A stretch of DNA of 47,983 bases from Firmicutes bacterium HGW-Firmicutes-16 (GCA_002841545.1 PGZZ01000013.1:1113-49095); one strand, 5' to 3'; shown: positions 8,489 to 17,692, numbered from the stretch's first letter. A program made the numbers and translations. Notes: a model not told the origin generated them from the sequence alone.

Positions 8489-9601
8489 ATGAAAAACAAT
8501 CGGATACTCGAATTGCAGCGCTTTGGACAGTCTATTTGGCTGGATTATATTCGACGTGATTTTATAGCCGGCGGTGAGCTCGGAAGATTTATCGGGGTAT
8601 ATGGATTGCGCGGAATGACCTCAAATCCGGCTATATTTGAAAAAGCGATTCTGAGCGGGGATATATATAGCGAACCTATCAGAGCCATGTCGCAGAGCGG
8701 CAAAGACTCCAAATTCATATATGAAGCTCTCAGTCAAAGTGACGTGCAGGCGGCCGCAGATGTGTTCAAACCTGTATATGACAGAACCAGCGGAAATGAC
8801 GGATACGTCAGTCTTGAAGTAAATCCGCATTTGGCCTTTGACACCGAAGGAACGATTAAGGAGGCGCGTCGTCTTTGGACCGCTGTTGATCGCCCAAACA
8901 TATTGATTAAAGTTCCTGCAACTGCAGAAGGTCTGCCTGCAATCAGACAGCTTATAAGCGAAGGAATCAATGTTAATGTAACGCTGATATTTGGAGTTGA
9001 AAGGTACTTGCAGGTCGCGAATGAATATATTGCGGGAATTATGGAGCGAATAGATCATAATGAACCAGTAAATAATGTAGTATCGTTCGCCAGTTTTTTC
9101 CTCAGTCGAATCGATTCTCTGATAGACCCGATGCTTGAAAAAATCATCGACAATCGTGGAGAATTGGGCGGTCTAGCCCAAAATGCTTACGGGCAAGTTG
9201 CCATAGCCAGTGCGAAAACGGCTTATCAACATTATAAAAATATCTTTGAAAGCGATAAACTTTTGGAACTGGCAAAAATGGGCGTCCGTGTTCAGAGGAT
9301 GCTTTGGGCAAGCACAGGTGCAAAAAATCCGAAATTCAGTGAGCTGAAATACGTTGAGCCTCTGATTGGCCGGAATACCGTCAGCACCTTGCCGCTCGAA
9401 ACCTTCAACGCATACTGCGAGCACGGAAAGCCTAAACGCTCTATTGAAGACGGAGCCACAGATGCCGAAGAAATACTGAAGTCATTGCCCGATCTTGGTG
9501 TGGATATTGACGAAATAATCCGTCAGCTCGAGCTTGAGGGCATAAAAAAATTCACAGAGCCTTTCGACAAGCTTTTATCAGCTATAGACAAGCAGACTTA
9601 G
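8489..9601 (+). CDS. tal: transaldolase (long, about 370-residue type)
   Basis: Transfers a three-carbon dihydroxyacetone unit from fructose-6-phosphate or sedoheptulose-7-phosphate in the non-oxidative pentose phosphate pathway. Key features are WLDYIRRD (17-24) with the catalytic Asp, GMTSNPAIFEK (42-52), and NILIKVPAT with the Schiff-base Lys141. The 370-residue length and sequence style match the long transaldolases of actinobacteria and cyanobacteria rather than the short 215-residue Firmicute form. ATG8489 is chosen because AAGGAAGG lies just upstream. Placement between ManA and phosphoketolase ties it to fructose-6-phosphate use. Confidence 0.92.
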   Translation: MKNNRILELQRFGQSIWLDYIRRDFIAGGELGRFIGVYGLRGMTSNPAIFEKAILSGDIYSEPIRAMSQSGKDSKFIYEALSQSDVQAAADVFKPVYDRTSGNDGYVSLEVNPHLAFDTEGTIKEARRLWTAVDRPNILIKVPATAEGLPAIRQLISEGINVNVTLIFGVERYLQVANEYIAGIMERIDHNEPVNNVVSFASFFLSRIDSLIDPMLEKIIDNRGELGGLAQNAYGQVAIASAKTAYQHYKNIFESDKLLELAKMGVRVQRMLWASTGAKNPKFSELKYVEPLIGRNTVSTLPLETFNAYCEHGKPKRSIEDGATDAEEILKSLPDLGVDIDEIIRQLELEGIKKFTEPFDKLLSAIDKQT

Positions 9602-9710
9602 TTTGTGACCGTTAATGATTACGTTCGAACGGCTGTTGGCAGATGTAATGTCTCAGCCGAATAGATAGCAAGCTAAAAACTATTACTCAATAAAAAAGGA
9701 GATTTTTAAG

Positions 9711-10166
9711 ATGGTCAAAATCGAAAAGATGTGCGACTTAATAAACGAGAAAATGAGACCGAAGGAAAAATCGGAAAAAGCAAAGAAATTTGCGTTAAGA
9801 GTGGCTCTCATAGGTGCAATAGGTGTGACGTTCTGCGCATTGATGGCTGCAAAAAAAGGAATGGAGATTAGAAATATGTGTAAAAGTAAAGCATTAGACA
9901 CAGTAGAAAAAACCAAGGATAATATTCAGGATACGGCAGACGCCGTTCATGTTGCAGCGGATCATGCAGCAAAGGCAGCAAGCAAAGCGATTAACAGCAT
10001 AGACAATAATTCAAATGAATTACACGAGGATATAAAAGAAGTGTATCATGATGTGAAAAAAGGCGTCGATGAAAAAGCCGAAGATTTAAGCAAGGATATA
10101 AAAGACGGTTATATTCATGTGAAAAATGATGTTGATAAGGCCGCTGAAAAAGTTCAAACGATTTGA
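9711..10166 (+). CDS. YtxH-like membrane-anchored helical stress protein
   Basis: 151 residues. One membrane helix (about 30-47, VALIGAIGVTFCALMAA) is followed by about 95 residues of alanine/lysine/aspartate-rich amphipathic helix with recurring DTVEKTKDNIQDTAD-like 11-residue periodicity, reminiscent of YtxH, apolipophorin-like and LEA proteins. Such proteins are made under general stress or in stationary phase, and their biochemical role is unknown. AAAAAGGAGA precedes the start. It stands alone between transaldolase and phosphoketolase. Confidence 0.7.
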   Translation: MVKIEKMCDLINEKMRPKEKSEKAKKFALRVALIGAIGVTFCALMAAKKGMEIRNMCKSKALDTVEKTKDNIQDTADAVHVAADHAAKAASKAINSIDNNSNELHEDIKEVYHDVKKGVDEKAEDLSKDIKDGYIHVKNDVDKAAEKVQTI

Positions 10167-10245
10167 AGAAGGAAGAAAAGTAAAAGCCGGACTTACAAGT
10201 CCGTGCTACTAAATCGAGTTAAGCACTCATAAAAAGGAGTATAAA

Positions 10246-12609
10246 ATGAAAAAGGCCTTATCTCCTGAACTACTGAAAAATATTGACGCATATTGGCGTG
10301 CTGCAAATTATCTGTCGGTTGGGCAACTATACCTTTATGACAATCCGCTGCTTAGCCGACCGTTGAAACTCACCGACATAAAACCGCTTGTTGTCGGGCA
10401 CTGGGGGACAACCCCGGGTCAAAACTTCATTTATGTACATTTGAACCGAATTATTAAGAAATATGATTTGGACATGATATACATATCTGGCCCGGGACAC
10501 GGTGGTCCAGCAGTAGTTTCAAACACTTATCTTGAGGGCACGTACAGTGAGATTTATCCAAATGTCACGCAGGATGAAGAGGGCTTGAAAAAGCTTTTCA
10601 CCCAGTTCTCCTTTCCTGGCGGGATTTCCAGTCATGCCGCTCCGGAAACGCCGGGTTCCATCCACGAAGGTGGCGAGCTGGGATATTCTTTGAGCCATGC
10701 GTTTGGAGCAGTTTTCGACAATCCTAATCTTATAACTGCCTGCGTAGTAGGCGACGGAGAGGCGGAAACAGGCCCGCTTGCGACCTCATGGCAATGCAAT
10801 AAATTTCTAAATCCAATTTCAGACGGAGCGGTACTTCCCATCCTCCATCTGAACGGATATAAAATAAGTAATCCGACCATTCTTGCTAGAATCGGTCACG
10901 AAGAATTGGAACAGTTTTTCTGCGGCTGTGGCTGGAAACCTATCTTTGTGGAGGGAGATAACCCCGAAACCATGCATGAGCTTATGGCCGAAGCGCTGGA
11001 TCTCGCTATTAAAGACATAAAACAGATACAAAAAAACGCGCGTGAAAAAAATGACAGTTCTCGCCCGCGTTGGCCTATGATAGTCCTACGCTCGCCTAAA
11101 GGCTGGACAGGTCCAAAAGAAGTTGACGGACTTGCGAACGAAGGCACCTTCAGATCCCATCAAGTGCCCATGCAAGTCAATTCTGAGCATCTTGACCATT
11201 TAGAAAAACTGGAATCGTGGATGAAAAGCTACCGTCACGAGGAACTCTTTGACCCTTCTGGAAGGCTTTTGCCGGAGCTAAGGGAGCTTGCTCCTGTCGG
11301 CGAGCGAAGAATGGGAGCTAACCCTCACACCAACGGCGGCATGTTACTGAAGGACCTGAGAATACCGGATTTTAAAGAATACGCCTTAGCTGTGCCGTCC
11401 CCGGGAGGAGCTGAAGGTTTTGATACACTTGAACTCGGAAAGTTTCTGCGCGATGTCATCGTATTAAACAGGCAACAGAGTAATTTCAGAGTTTTCGGGC
11501 CTGATGAAACCCTTTCCAATCGATTAAGTGCGGTGTTTGAAACTACCGACCGCCAGTGGAATGGTCAAAGATTGGATGGCGATGAATTTATTGCACCTTA
11601 TGGCAGCGTCCTTGACTCCATGCTAAGTGAACACATGTGCCAGGGCTGGCTTGAGGGTTATCTTCTCACCGGACGGCATGGTATCTTCAATTGCTATGAA
11701 GCCTTCATTCGAATTGTCGATTCAATGTTCAGCCAGCACGCGAAGTGGATTAAGGTCACGTCGCAACTGCCATGGCGGCATGAAATCGCATCGCTCAATT
11801 ATCTGCTCACGTCACATTGCTGGCAGCAGGATCATAACGGGTTTACGCATCAGGATCCAGGCTTTATCGACCATGCTATAAATAAAAAAGCCAGTATCGT
11901 TCGCGTGTATCTTCCGCCTGACGCTAATTGCCTGCTGTCTGTTATGGACCACTGCCTGAGAAGCAAAAATTACGTGAATGTGGTGGTTGCCTCCAAACAC
12001 GCCCGTCCGCAATGGCTGGACATGGATGCCGCGGTAAAACACTGCACACAAGGAATTGGCATATGGCAGTGGGCAAGTAATGACCAGGGCGATGAGCCCG
12101 ACGTTGTGATGGCATGTTGCGGCGACACGCCGACGCTGGAAACCCTTGCGGCTGTGTCGATATTGCGAAAGTGCTTGCCTGAGCTAAAAATCAGGGTAAT
12201 CAATGTGGTAGATCTCATGAAGCTTCAGAAAAACACGGAGCACCCCCATGGATTGAGCGATACGGACTATGATCTTTTTTTTACAACTGATAAGCAGATA
12301 GTATTTGCTTTCCACGGGTATGCCTCCCTTGTGCACGAACTTACATACCACCGCAATAACCGCAGCATTCATGTACGCGGATACAAGGAAGAGGGCACGA
12401 TAACAACAGCGTTTGATATGAGGGTACAGAATGATTTAGACAGATTTCATCTTGTAATGGATGTCATTGATCGTCTTCCTCAGCTTCGTTATAAGGGCGC
12501 TCATTTGAAACAAATAATGAAAGACAAGCTGGTCGAACATAAACAATATATAGCCGAATACGGCGAGGATATGCCGGAAATCCGCAATTGGAAATGGAAT
12601 AGTAAGTAG
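10246..12609 (+). CDS. xfp: phosphoketolase (xylulose-5-P/fructose-6-P)
   Basis: A 787-residue thiamine-diphosphate enzyme of usual family length. It splits xylulose-5-phosphate or fructose-6-phosphate with phosphate into acetyl-phosphate plus glyceraldehyde-3-phosphate or erythrose-4-phosphate. Diagnostic segments are HWGTTPGQN (52-60), SGPGHGG (81-87), [16 protein letters not shown] (140-155) and the cofactor motif [15 protein letters not shown] (169-183). An AAAAGGAG site lies upstream. With transaldolase next door it can run a bifid-shunt-like conversion of fructose-6-phosphate to acetyl-phosphate, giving ATP through acetate kinase (not in this window). Confidence 0.95.
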   Translation: MKKALSPELLKNIDAYWRAANYLSVGQLYLYDNPLLSRPLKLTDIKPLVVGHWGTTPGQNFIYVHLNRIIKKYDLDMIYISGPGHGGPAVVSNTYLEGTYSEIYPNVTQDEEGLKKLFTQFSFPGGISSHAAPETPGSIHEGGELGYSLSHAFGAVFDNPNLITACVVGDGEAETGPLATSWQCNKFLNPISDGAVLPILHLNGYKISNPTILARIGHEELEQFFCGCGWKPIFVEGDNPETMHELMAEALDLAIKDIKQIQKNAREKNDSSRPRWPMIVLRSPKGWTGPKEVDGLANEGTFRSHQVPMQVNSEHLDHLEKLESWMKSYRHEELFDPSGRLLPELRELAPVGERRMGANPHTNGGMLLKDLRIPDFKEYALAVPSPGGAEGFDTLELGKFLRDVIVLNRQQSNFRVFGPDETLSNRLSAVFETTDRQWNGQRLDGDEFIAPYGSVLDSMLSEHMCQGWLEGYLLTGRHGIFNCYEAFIRIVDSMFSQHAKWIKVTSQLPWRHEIASLNYLLTSHCWQQDHNGFTHQDPGFIDHAINKKASIVRVYLPPDANCLLSVMDHCLRSKNYVNVVVASKHARPQWLDMDAAVKHCTQGIGIWQWASNDQGDEPDVVMACCGDTPTLETLAAVSILRKCLPELKIRVINVVDLMKLQKNTEHPHGLSDTDYDLFFTTDKQIVFAFHGYASLVHELTYHRNNRSIHVRGYKEEGTITTAFDMRVQNDLDRFHLVMDVIDRLPQLRYKGAHLKQIMKDKLVEHKQYIAEYGEDMPEIRNWKWNSK

Positions 12610-12656
12610 TTTGCTTTTTTACCCTGAATGATGGTTACCAATCGAATGTGGGAGAA

Positions 12657-12690
12657 TATGCCATTATAGAATTGCCTCTATAATGGCATA
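12657..12690 (+). terminator. probable terminator hairpin after xfp
   Basis: A perfect 14-bp stem (12657-12670 with 12677-12690) around a 6-base loop, 47 bases after the phosphoketolase stop. The tail (ATATGTTC) is not a clean T run, so termination strength is uncertain. Confidence 0.6.
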
Positions 12691-12719
12691 ATATGTTCAA
12701 GGATATATTCAATAATTAT

Positions 12720-12748
12720 TTGACAATACATAGAGAATAATATAAAAT
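12720..12748 (+). promoter_or_regulatory. sigma-A-type promoter of antitoxin-like paralog 2
   Basis: TTGACA at 12720-12725, a 17-base spacer and TAAAAT at 12743-12748. This leaves a leader of about 30 bases before ATG12785. Confidence 0.65.
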
Positions 12749-12784
12749 ATATTGTATTATTGGAGAAGGTAGTGGACAAACTTT

Positions 12785-13066
12785 ATGATTATTTCGACAA
12801 ATTCAATCGTGTCAAACTCAGAAATGATAAAAAATTATAAATCATGCAGGGAAAAAGCGGATGGTTGCGGAAAAATATTTATCCTAAAAAACAACCAACC
12901 GGACGCAGTGCTATTTTCGGTTGCTGAATATGATAGACTTTCAGCTCTAATCGAGTATATGGAAACTCTAGACGATAACGAAATCGCTGCAGTTATTGAT
13001 TCTTTACCAATTCAAGGAATCAGAAAAGTCTACTCAATGGATCGCCTAAGAGACATAAACTCATAA
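12785..13066 (+). CDS. Phd/YefM-type antitoxin-like protein (paralog 2)
   Basis: 93 residues. The first 65 match paralog 1 closely (IVSNSEMIKNYKSCREKAD, QPDAVLFSVAEYDRLSALIE). The C-terminal 30 residues (about SLPIQGIRKVYSMDRLRDI) form the flexible tail expected for toxin binding in this family. No toxin gene follows; the next feature is a strong terminator. The purine-rich site (GGAGAAGG) is about 15 bases from ATG, longer than normal, so the exact start is slightly uncertain. It could be an orphan antitoxin or a free-standing transcription regulator. Confidence 0.75.
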   Translation: MIISTNSIVSNSEMIKNYKSCREKADGCGKIFILKNNQPDAVLFSVAEYDRLSALIEYMETLDDNEIAAVIDSLPIQGIRKVYSMDRLRDINS

Positions 13067-13120
13067 ATCAAGGCTTTGAGTTGCGGTTTAGTTAATAGTT
13101 GGTCAGCAGCTCGAGATTTA

Positions 13121-13182
13121 AACAGCATAGAACAAGGAGTGTGATACGTTTAATTTCACACTCCTTGTTCTATGCTGTTTTT
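13121..13182. terminator. bidirectional terminator between convergent genes
   Basis: A perfect 24-bp stem (13121-13144 with 13156-13179) around an 11-base loop, ending in T on the + side. It separates the + strand antitoxin-like gene from the convergent minus-strand L25 gene. Confidence 0.85.
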
Positions 13183-13191
13183 GCTTCTATA

Positions 13192-13773
13192 TTATAAGGC
13201 CGGCGTAACTTCTTCAGTTTCTTCAACCAGCACTTCTTTGATAGCTTTGATACCTGCATATATTTCATCTTCAGAATCAAGTATGATTAACTCTTTTGGG
13301 AGGTGAAAATCTATAGCAGTGATGTTATCTCCGAACACTTTTTCTGAAACGTCAGCTACGACTGAATCGGGCATATTCGCCCCAATTCCAGATACTTTTA
13401 TCTCGGATTTGTAAACTTGTAACTGCAGCAATCTGTGCTCTAATTCAGCGCTGCCATGATAGGTGATCGGAAGTAGCATTTTGACCTCTTGGTCCTTTGC
13501 AAGCATTTGAATCGCAACATGAATGACTTTTCCTTCTACAGGATGTCTCTGAACTTCTTTAATGTAACCAAATTTTTTCTTATTGTTCAAATCGACCCAT
13601 AATTTTGAGTTCTTCCCGTGCTTGGCAATAATTTTGTTAAGTGGTATGCTCTCCAATATTATCGAGGTGGAGGCTGTACCCGGCCCGTTAAGAACGCCCG
13701 GAATCAAACCGGCATTCTTTGCTATTTTGGTATTTAAACTTCTTACTGTCGCTTTAATTATTGTTTCTTCCAT
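13192..13773 (-). CDS. rplY: ribosomal protein bL25, Ctc (general stress) type
   Basis: 193 residues with the two-domain TL5/Ctc layout. The N-terminal 5S rRNA-binding domain contains NAGLIPGVLNG and SKLWVDL; the C-terminal beta domain contains HRLLQLQVYKSEIKVSG and HLPKELIILDSEDEIYAGI. Ctc joins 5S rRNA in the large subunit and in Bacillus is induced by general stress. AAAAGGAGC lies upstream of ATG. It stands alone, far from the ribosomal operons, beside oxygen-defence genes, which fits a stress role here. The divergence of NAGLIPGVLNG from the usual G-x-IPAVLYG motif is mild. Confidence 0.9.
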   Translation of the reverse strand: MEETIIKATVRSLNTKIAKNAGLIPGVLNGPGTASTSIILESIPLNKIIAKHGKNSKLWVDLNNKKKFGYIKEVQRHPVEGKVIHVAIQMLAKDQEVKMLLPITYHGSAELEHRLLQLQVYKSEIKVSGIGANMPDSVVADVSEKVFGDNITAIDFHLPKELIILDSEDEIYAGIKAIKEVLVEETEEVTPAL

Positions 13774-14035
13774 AAAAATGCTCCTTTTGGCTTTTAGCCA
13801 TTATCTTAATGAATTTAAATCGTCGATTAGACCACCATACCTATATTATCCCATATCAAGATTTACTAAACCTTGAAGTGGCTAAGAGAAGCTTTGCAAG
13901 TTTCATTATACAAATCCTTTTCTCGCATTTTTTGCATCAACAATATGCGATTCTTCTGCGAAATAGCTATTATCAGTCATCTCTAAGAACGAAACATCGC
14001 TCCGCAGTTTGATTATGCATGGCAGTCATTATCTC

Positions 14036-14500
14036 CTATCCAACACTCTCAACAAATTCCTCAGGATCACTTAACGACACAATTAGATTATCCAGAATTT
14101 CATAGTGCTGTAATTCCTGATTAATTAGATATTCAAACAGTTCTTTTTCGTCTGCCTCATGAGCAGTGGATAGCATATCAGAATATAAGTTGATGCTTTT
14201 CTTTTTCTTATCCAAAGCCATTTTATATAATTTCAATTGCCATGGATTTTTTCTAAGTTCACTTTTTAAATTGCCAATTTCATTAAGTATGTGTTTAACA
14301 TTGGGCAGCGTATCGGTGAAAATTAACTTGTATGGTGATTCGATCATCTTATTTCGGAGAATCATTTCATGATTTTTCTCGTCTTGTGCCAGCATAAGAA
14401 AAATTTTGTGTAAACCGTTGCTATTATTGATTTCCGCTTGATTCAAATAATACTTATTGCCTTCCATTTCCATGCTAATTGCATATCCCAGAACATTCAT
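14036..14500 (-). CDS. ferritin-like (rubrerythrin-type) diiron protein
   Basis: 154 residues of mostly helix with repeated Glu and ExxH iron-ligand motifs (SMEMEGNKYY, AQDEKNHEMIL, NQELQHYEILD), as in the rubrerythrin/COG1633 erythrin domain. No C-terminal rubredoxin Cys4 site is present. Such proteins reduce peroxide or store iron in anaerobes. The start at 14500 is used because GTGAGGAG is the ribosome site directly upstream; the longer frame beginning at 14512 would start inside that site. It is one of three neighbouring minus-strand oxygen-defence genes. Confidence 0.8.
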   Translation of the reverse strand: MNVLGYAISMEMEGNKYYLNQAEINNSNGLHKIFLMLAQDEKNHEMILRNKMIESPYKLIFTDTLPNVKHILNEIGNLKSELRKNPWQLKLYKMALDKKKKSINLYSDMLSTAHEADEKELFEYLINQELQHYEILDNLIVSLSDPEEFVESVG

Positions 14501-14561
14501 AATTCTCCTCACTTTCCATATCAGACAATTTTCGTATAAGTCATTTTTGCGCTCCTAATTG

Positions 14562-15044
14562 CTATTTATCCATGTCCTTTATTACCTGAAAAACTTCGCT
14601 GATATCCGGTAATTGATGCAGCGGATATACCTTTGCCCATCGGATAATGCCTGTTTCATCAATAATAATGTTTACCCTCTGAGACACACCGAACTCTTCC
14701 ATAAAAATTCCGTAATCCTGCGCGACTAATCCATGCGGCCAAAAATCGCTGAGAAGCCTGGTGTTATTAATGCATAAAACATCTGCCCATGCCTTTTTAC
14801 TGGCACTAGGGTCAACGCTCAGCCCAAAGGCCACAACGTTAAGAGTCTGGAATTCATCAAAGTTTACTTCCAGAGATCTCATCTGATCCGTGCACACACC
14901 CGTCCAAGCAATCGGATGCCAAGACAATAGAACTTTTTTTCCGCGGTAATCTTTTAAATGTACAAACTGGTTATGATTATCCTGCAAAGTAAAATCCGGA
15001 GCCATTTCTCCAATATTAATAGAATTATTAATAGCATTTAGCAT
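14562..15044 (-). CDS. peroxiredoxin (AhpC/TSA family)
   Basis: 160 residues with the thioredoxin-like start APDFTLQDNHNQFVHLKDYRG and the active site PIAWTGVC, giving the P-x3-T-x2-C motif with peroxidatic Cys51. A second Cys occurs in VLCINN (about residue 90) but not at a classical resolving position. The enzyme reduces H2O2 or organic peroxides in the cytoplasm. It lies between the ferritin-like gene and superoxide reductase, consistent with a joint superoxide to peroxide to water route. It has its own leader and is about 160 bases from dfx. Confidence 0.88.
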   Translation of the reverse strand: MLNAINNSINIGEMAPDFTLQDNHNQFVHLKDYRGKKVLLSWHPIAWTGVCTDQMRSLEVNFDEFQTLNVVAFGLSVDPSASKKAWADVLCINNTRLLSDFWPHGLVAQDYGIFMEEFGVSQRVNIIIDETGIIRWAKVYPLHQLPDISEVFQVIKDMDK

Positions 15045-15204
15045 TAGAGATCTTCTTTCTTCGATAATTATTAATGCCGAACAGGTGAATGCACAGTGTA
15101 TCCAAGCCCTTGCGCCTAAAAGTATTTACAGGCTGCGATACCGTTAGCTGCCAAATAAAAAATATGCTGGGTTAAGCTGAATTACCCCCCTGACGTTTTC
15201 AGGA

Positions 15205-15588
15205 CTAAATGAGGTCGGCTTTCCACAAACCGTGAAGGTTGCAATACGCTCTTGCATATAAAATATCCTCGTTGAGCAGAAACTCAGCTTCTGGTTTTTC
15301 TCCCGGCTTCAGGTGTTTTCTGTACAGCTTATCTTTTGTATGTATCTCTATCCATTCAATATAGTGGTTGTCCAGCATAGGATGTTCAACCGATCCGATA
15401 TAAACAAGAACGCCTCCGCTGATCTTTTCAATCACTGGGACATGCTTTTCTCTCGCTGCATCTTCAGTGTTCGCCTCATTCAAAGTCATTGGCTGGCCGC
15501 AGCATACCAAGGTGCCAATTCCTGTATGTAACAGCTCAACAATATTTCCGCAAATCTCACATTTATAAACCTGTCTATTTTCAGTCAT
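15205..15588 (-). CDS. dfx: desulfoferrodoxin (2Fe-superoxide reductase)
   Basis: 127 residues. The N-terminal desulforedoxin-like center I has four cysteines (Cys10, Cys13, Cys29, Cys30). The catalytic center II has EKHVP (Glu47, Lys48, His49), His69 and His75 in HPMLDNHYIEW, and Cys116/His119 in CNLHG. All ligands are present. It reduces superoxide to peroxide without making O2, an anaerobe trait. The start at 15588 follows a clear GGAGGA site; a longer frame from 15612 would begin before that site. Confidence 0.95.
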   Translation of the reverse strand: MTENRQVYKCEICGNIVELLHTGIGTLVCCGQPMTLNEANTEDAAREKHVPVIEKISGGVLVYIGSVEHPMLDNHYIEWIEIHTKDKLYRKHLKPGEKPEAEFLLNEDILYARAYCNLHGLWKADLI

Positions 15589-15755
15589 GTTATTGTCCTC
15601 CATTATTTTCACTTAATGCTTTGAAGTAGATATATCTATTTCAAAACAAGCATATGATAATTACCACGATAAGTCAATAGAAAGTAATAAAAATAATACA
15701 TTAAATAATAAGAATAATATATTAAATATATATTCAATAATTTATAATCTGACAG

Positions 15756-15792
15756 CAGAGGGTGAAGCGCTGTATTTGCGCTTCACCCTCTG
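15756..15792. repeat. perfect 15-bp inverted repeat in a divergent intergenic region
   Basis: Arms 15756-15770 and 15778-15792 pair perfectly around a 7-base loop. No T run follows on either side, and the flanking genes (dfx leftwards, antitoxin-like paralog 3 rightwards) diverge, so this is not placed as a terminator. The rest of 15,613-15,989 is AT-rich with no gene seen. Confidence 0.7.
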
Positions 15793-15989
15793 TATTTATT
15801 CAAATTCAGAAACTAACTAATCGCAAAAGAGACATTTCTAAAGTAGAAAAACAAAATACTGCAATTTGTTTTGATGTTAGTATTAAGCTGTATGCTGGGG
15901 GAAATATTAAAAATACAATATGACAAATAATAATAAATAACGTACTATTAATTAATGGTAAAATTATTATAATAAAGGTGATGATTCTG

Positions 15990-16298
15990 ATGATGATTCC
16001 AAGAGATGCAATTGTATCAAACTCCGATATGATAAAGAACTATAAAGCGTGCCGTGATAAGGCAGAGCGCTTAAGCAAAGTGTTCATTATGAAAAACAAC
16101 GAACCTGATGGGGTGCTGTTTTCGATTAATGAATATGAAAGACTTTCAGGATTCGTTGAGTATGCGGAATATCTCGAAAAAAACGATATTGCAAAGATTC
16201 TCGAAGTTGTTCCAAGGCAAGGTGTTGATGAGAGTCACTCTATAGGCCTGATTAGAAAGGATATAGATCAAATCGTTGCAGTAGATATAATAAAATAG
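15990..16298 (+). CDS. Phd/YefM-type antitoxin-like protein (paralog 3)
   Basis: 102 residues, collinear with paralogs 1 and 2 (IVSNSDMIKNYKACRDKAE, EPDGVLFSINEYERLSGFVEY) and with the longest C-terminal tail. ATG15990 is chosen because AAAGGTG lies about nine bases upstream. No toxin gene adjoins it; the next frame is a small membrane protein. Conservation is strongest in the N-terminal DNA-binding part and weakest in the tail, so the three copies may share DNA targets but differ in partners. Confidence 0.75.
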   Translation: MMIPRDAIVSNSDMIKNYKACRDKAERLSKVFIMKNNEPDGVLFSINEYERLSGFVEYAEYLEKNDIAKILEVVPRQGVDESHSIGLIRKDIDQIVAVDIIK

Positions 16299-16363
16299 TT
16301 TTCAAAAATGATTAATCAATAACCTGTTGTTATTCAAAGCGAAAAATGAAGGAGATTACAAAA

Positions 16364-16609
16364 ATGATATTAAGAAGATTTTTAAATTCGGTAAGTGAGC
16401 TGGAAAGAAAAATGGAGCAAGCAATGACAGGGAGGAGGTTTGCCGAAGGATTAGGGGTCGCTGCGGTTTTAGGTTTTGTAATCGGAATAATAGCAGCGCA
16501 TAAACCGAGGGTAGAAACAATAGAAAACCAAGACAATCAAGCCTTGAATTCAACGATAACAATTGAGCTGCATGACCTCCAAAAACTGAGGATAGAAAGG
16601 ATTGAGTAA
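16364..16609 (+). CDS. small single-helix membrane protein, YtxH-like
   Basis: 81 residues from ATG16364, which follows an AAGGAG site. A basic N-terminus (MILRRFLNSVSELERKMEQAM) is followed by one membrane helix (LGVAAVLGFVIGIIAAH) and a short charged C-terminus. The glycine-rich helix resembles the anchor of YtxH proteins but the long amphipathic tail is missing. Function is unknown. It heads a run of four small, probably membrane-linked genes up to 18,076. Confidence 0.6.
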   Translation: MILRRFLNSVSELERKMEQAMTGRRFAEGLGVAAVLGFVIGIIAAHKPRVETIENQDNQALNSTITIELHDLQKLRIERIE

Positions 16610-16638
16610 ACATATGAAAAAATTACATATAAAGTGTT

Positions 16639-17052
16639 GTGAATAACCTGGGAACTCACCGGGCCAAAACTTTCAATTCTATCATAGTGGGGTTTGGATT
16701 TATTGTCCTTTGGTTTGGATTCATATGCTTTACGGCAATTAATATAGTGTCGATGCTGGAAGTGACTGACAATACTTATTCCAGCCAGTTGGGTGCGCCA
16801 ACCACGCTAAATATTTCGCTCTTTGAAAGCAGCGAGGAAGTGGCTAGCACTCAGCTTATGGACGTTGTGCAGCTTTTAGAGACGCCTATTTCAGATATAA
16901 ACCTATATGCAGCATATCTTGCCGCGGGAGATGCTATCGAAAGTCCGCCTATTTCAGAGATAGAAAATGATGTAGCGAACAAGATGTTTAGAAGCAGCAA
17001 TGTCGATGATATGATTTTCAGAAGCACCGTCACGGTGCTCAGCGAGAGATAA
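16639..17052 (+). CDS. hypothetical bitopic membrane protein
   Basis: 137 residues from GTG16639. One strong membrane helix (about 14-36, SIIVGFGFIVLWFGFICFTAI) is followed by about 100 acidic residues likely outside the cell. No recognised domain. The ribosome site is poor, so the start is uncertain. Reading-frame length and hydrophobic pattern support a real gene; the frame lies in the same-strand run of small envelope genes. Confidence 0.5.
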   Translation: MNNLGTHRAKTFNSIIVGFGFIVLWFGFICFTAINIVSMLEVTDNTYSSQLGAPTTLNISLFESSEEVASTQLMDVVQLLETPISDINLYAAYLAAGDAIESPPISEIENDVANKMFRSSNVDDMIFRSTVTVLSER

Positions 17053-17125
17053 CTGTCACTTAGAATTATGCCGCGTAGATGATGTTTTGTTCGATTGATT
17101 TAAAGTGGAAAATAGGAAATTTGCT

Positions 17126-17287
17126 ATGATAATTGATGATTTATTTGATAAGGTCAACGAGGCTATTGCTTCGATAGAAAAGTTTGAGCAAAAGGCTAAT
17201 GTCCAAGAATTAGTTTCCAGAGAAACTGAAAAACAGAATCAGCACACAAAGAAACCGAAAACGAATGATCTGACGCAAAAATCTTGA
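17126..17287 (+). CDS. hypothetical small charged protein
   Basis: 53 residues from ATG17126 with AGGAAATTT just upstream. The helical, acidic N-terminus (MIIDDLFDKVNEAIASIEKF) is followed by a lysine/glutamine-rich tail. No family is recognised. Small size makes this a tentative call. Confidence 0.35.
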   Translation: MIIDDLFDKVNEAIASIEKFEQKANVQELVSRETEKQNQHTKKPKTNDLTQKS

Positions 17288-17388
17288 GGATGACATCTTA
17301 TCTTTTGAAACACGCAGGAAGAAATGCCTTCAATAACATGAACAGAGATTAATGATAAATTCAGAAAATGACAGAAGGGAACTGACAA

Positions 17389-17568
17389 ATGTACAAGCAT
17401 GTAGAGAAAAGCCATCGCGGGCGAGAAATCGGAATAATTGTATTAGGCGTCTGGCTCACTTTGACCGGGGTGATGCAGGTTTTTAGCTTGCAGATTCCTT
17501 TTATTAACACTATGCTTGCCTTGCTCGCTATCGCTGCTGGTGTGCTACTCCTGTTTAGCCGCAAGTAG
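17389..17568 (+). CDS. small two-helix membrane protein
   Basis: 59 residues. A short basic start (MYKHVEKSHRGRE) is followed by two hydrophobic helices (IGIIVLGVWLTLTGVMQVF and MLALLAIAAGVLLLF) separated by QIPFIN, ending in SRK. An AGAAGGGA site lies about 10 bases upstream. It resembles small DUF-type envelope proteins common beside general-stress genes; function is unknown. Confidence 0.65.
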   Translation: MYKHVEKSHRGREIGIIVLGVWLTLTGVMQVFSLQIPFINTMLALLAIAAGVLLLFSRK

Positions 17569-17692
17569 ACTGCAGATGTGAGCTTTCAGAAACAGTTAAA
17601 AGCGCTCAAAATTACAAACAATACAACTGTTAAAGCTTTGAACAGTTGTATTGAACTGTGAAATATATCTAATATGATAGGAGCACAAATAG

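Noticed and set aside
13583-14012. Plus-strand frames opposite and beside the L25 gene
   Set aside because: Antisense to a well-supported gene or lacking any start signal; 13,774-14,035 shows nothing else.
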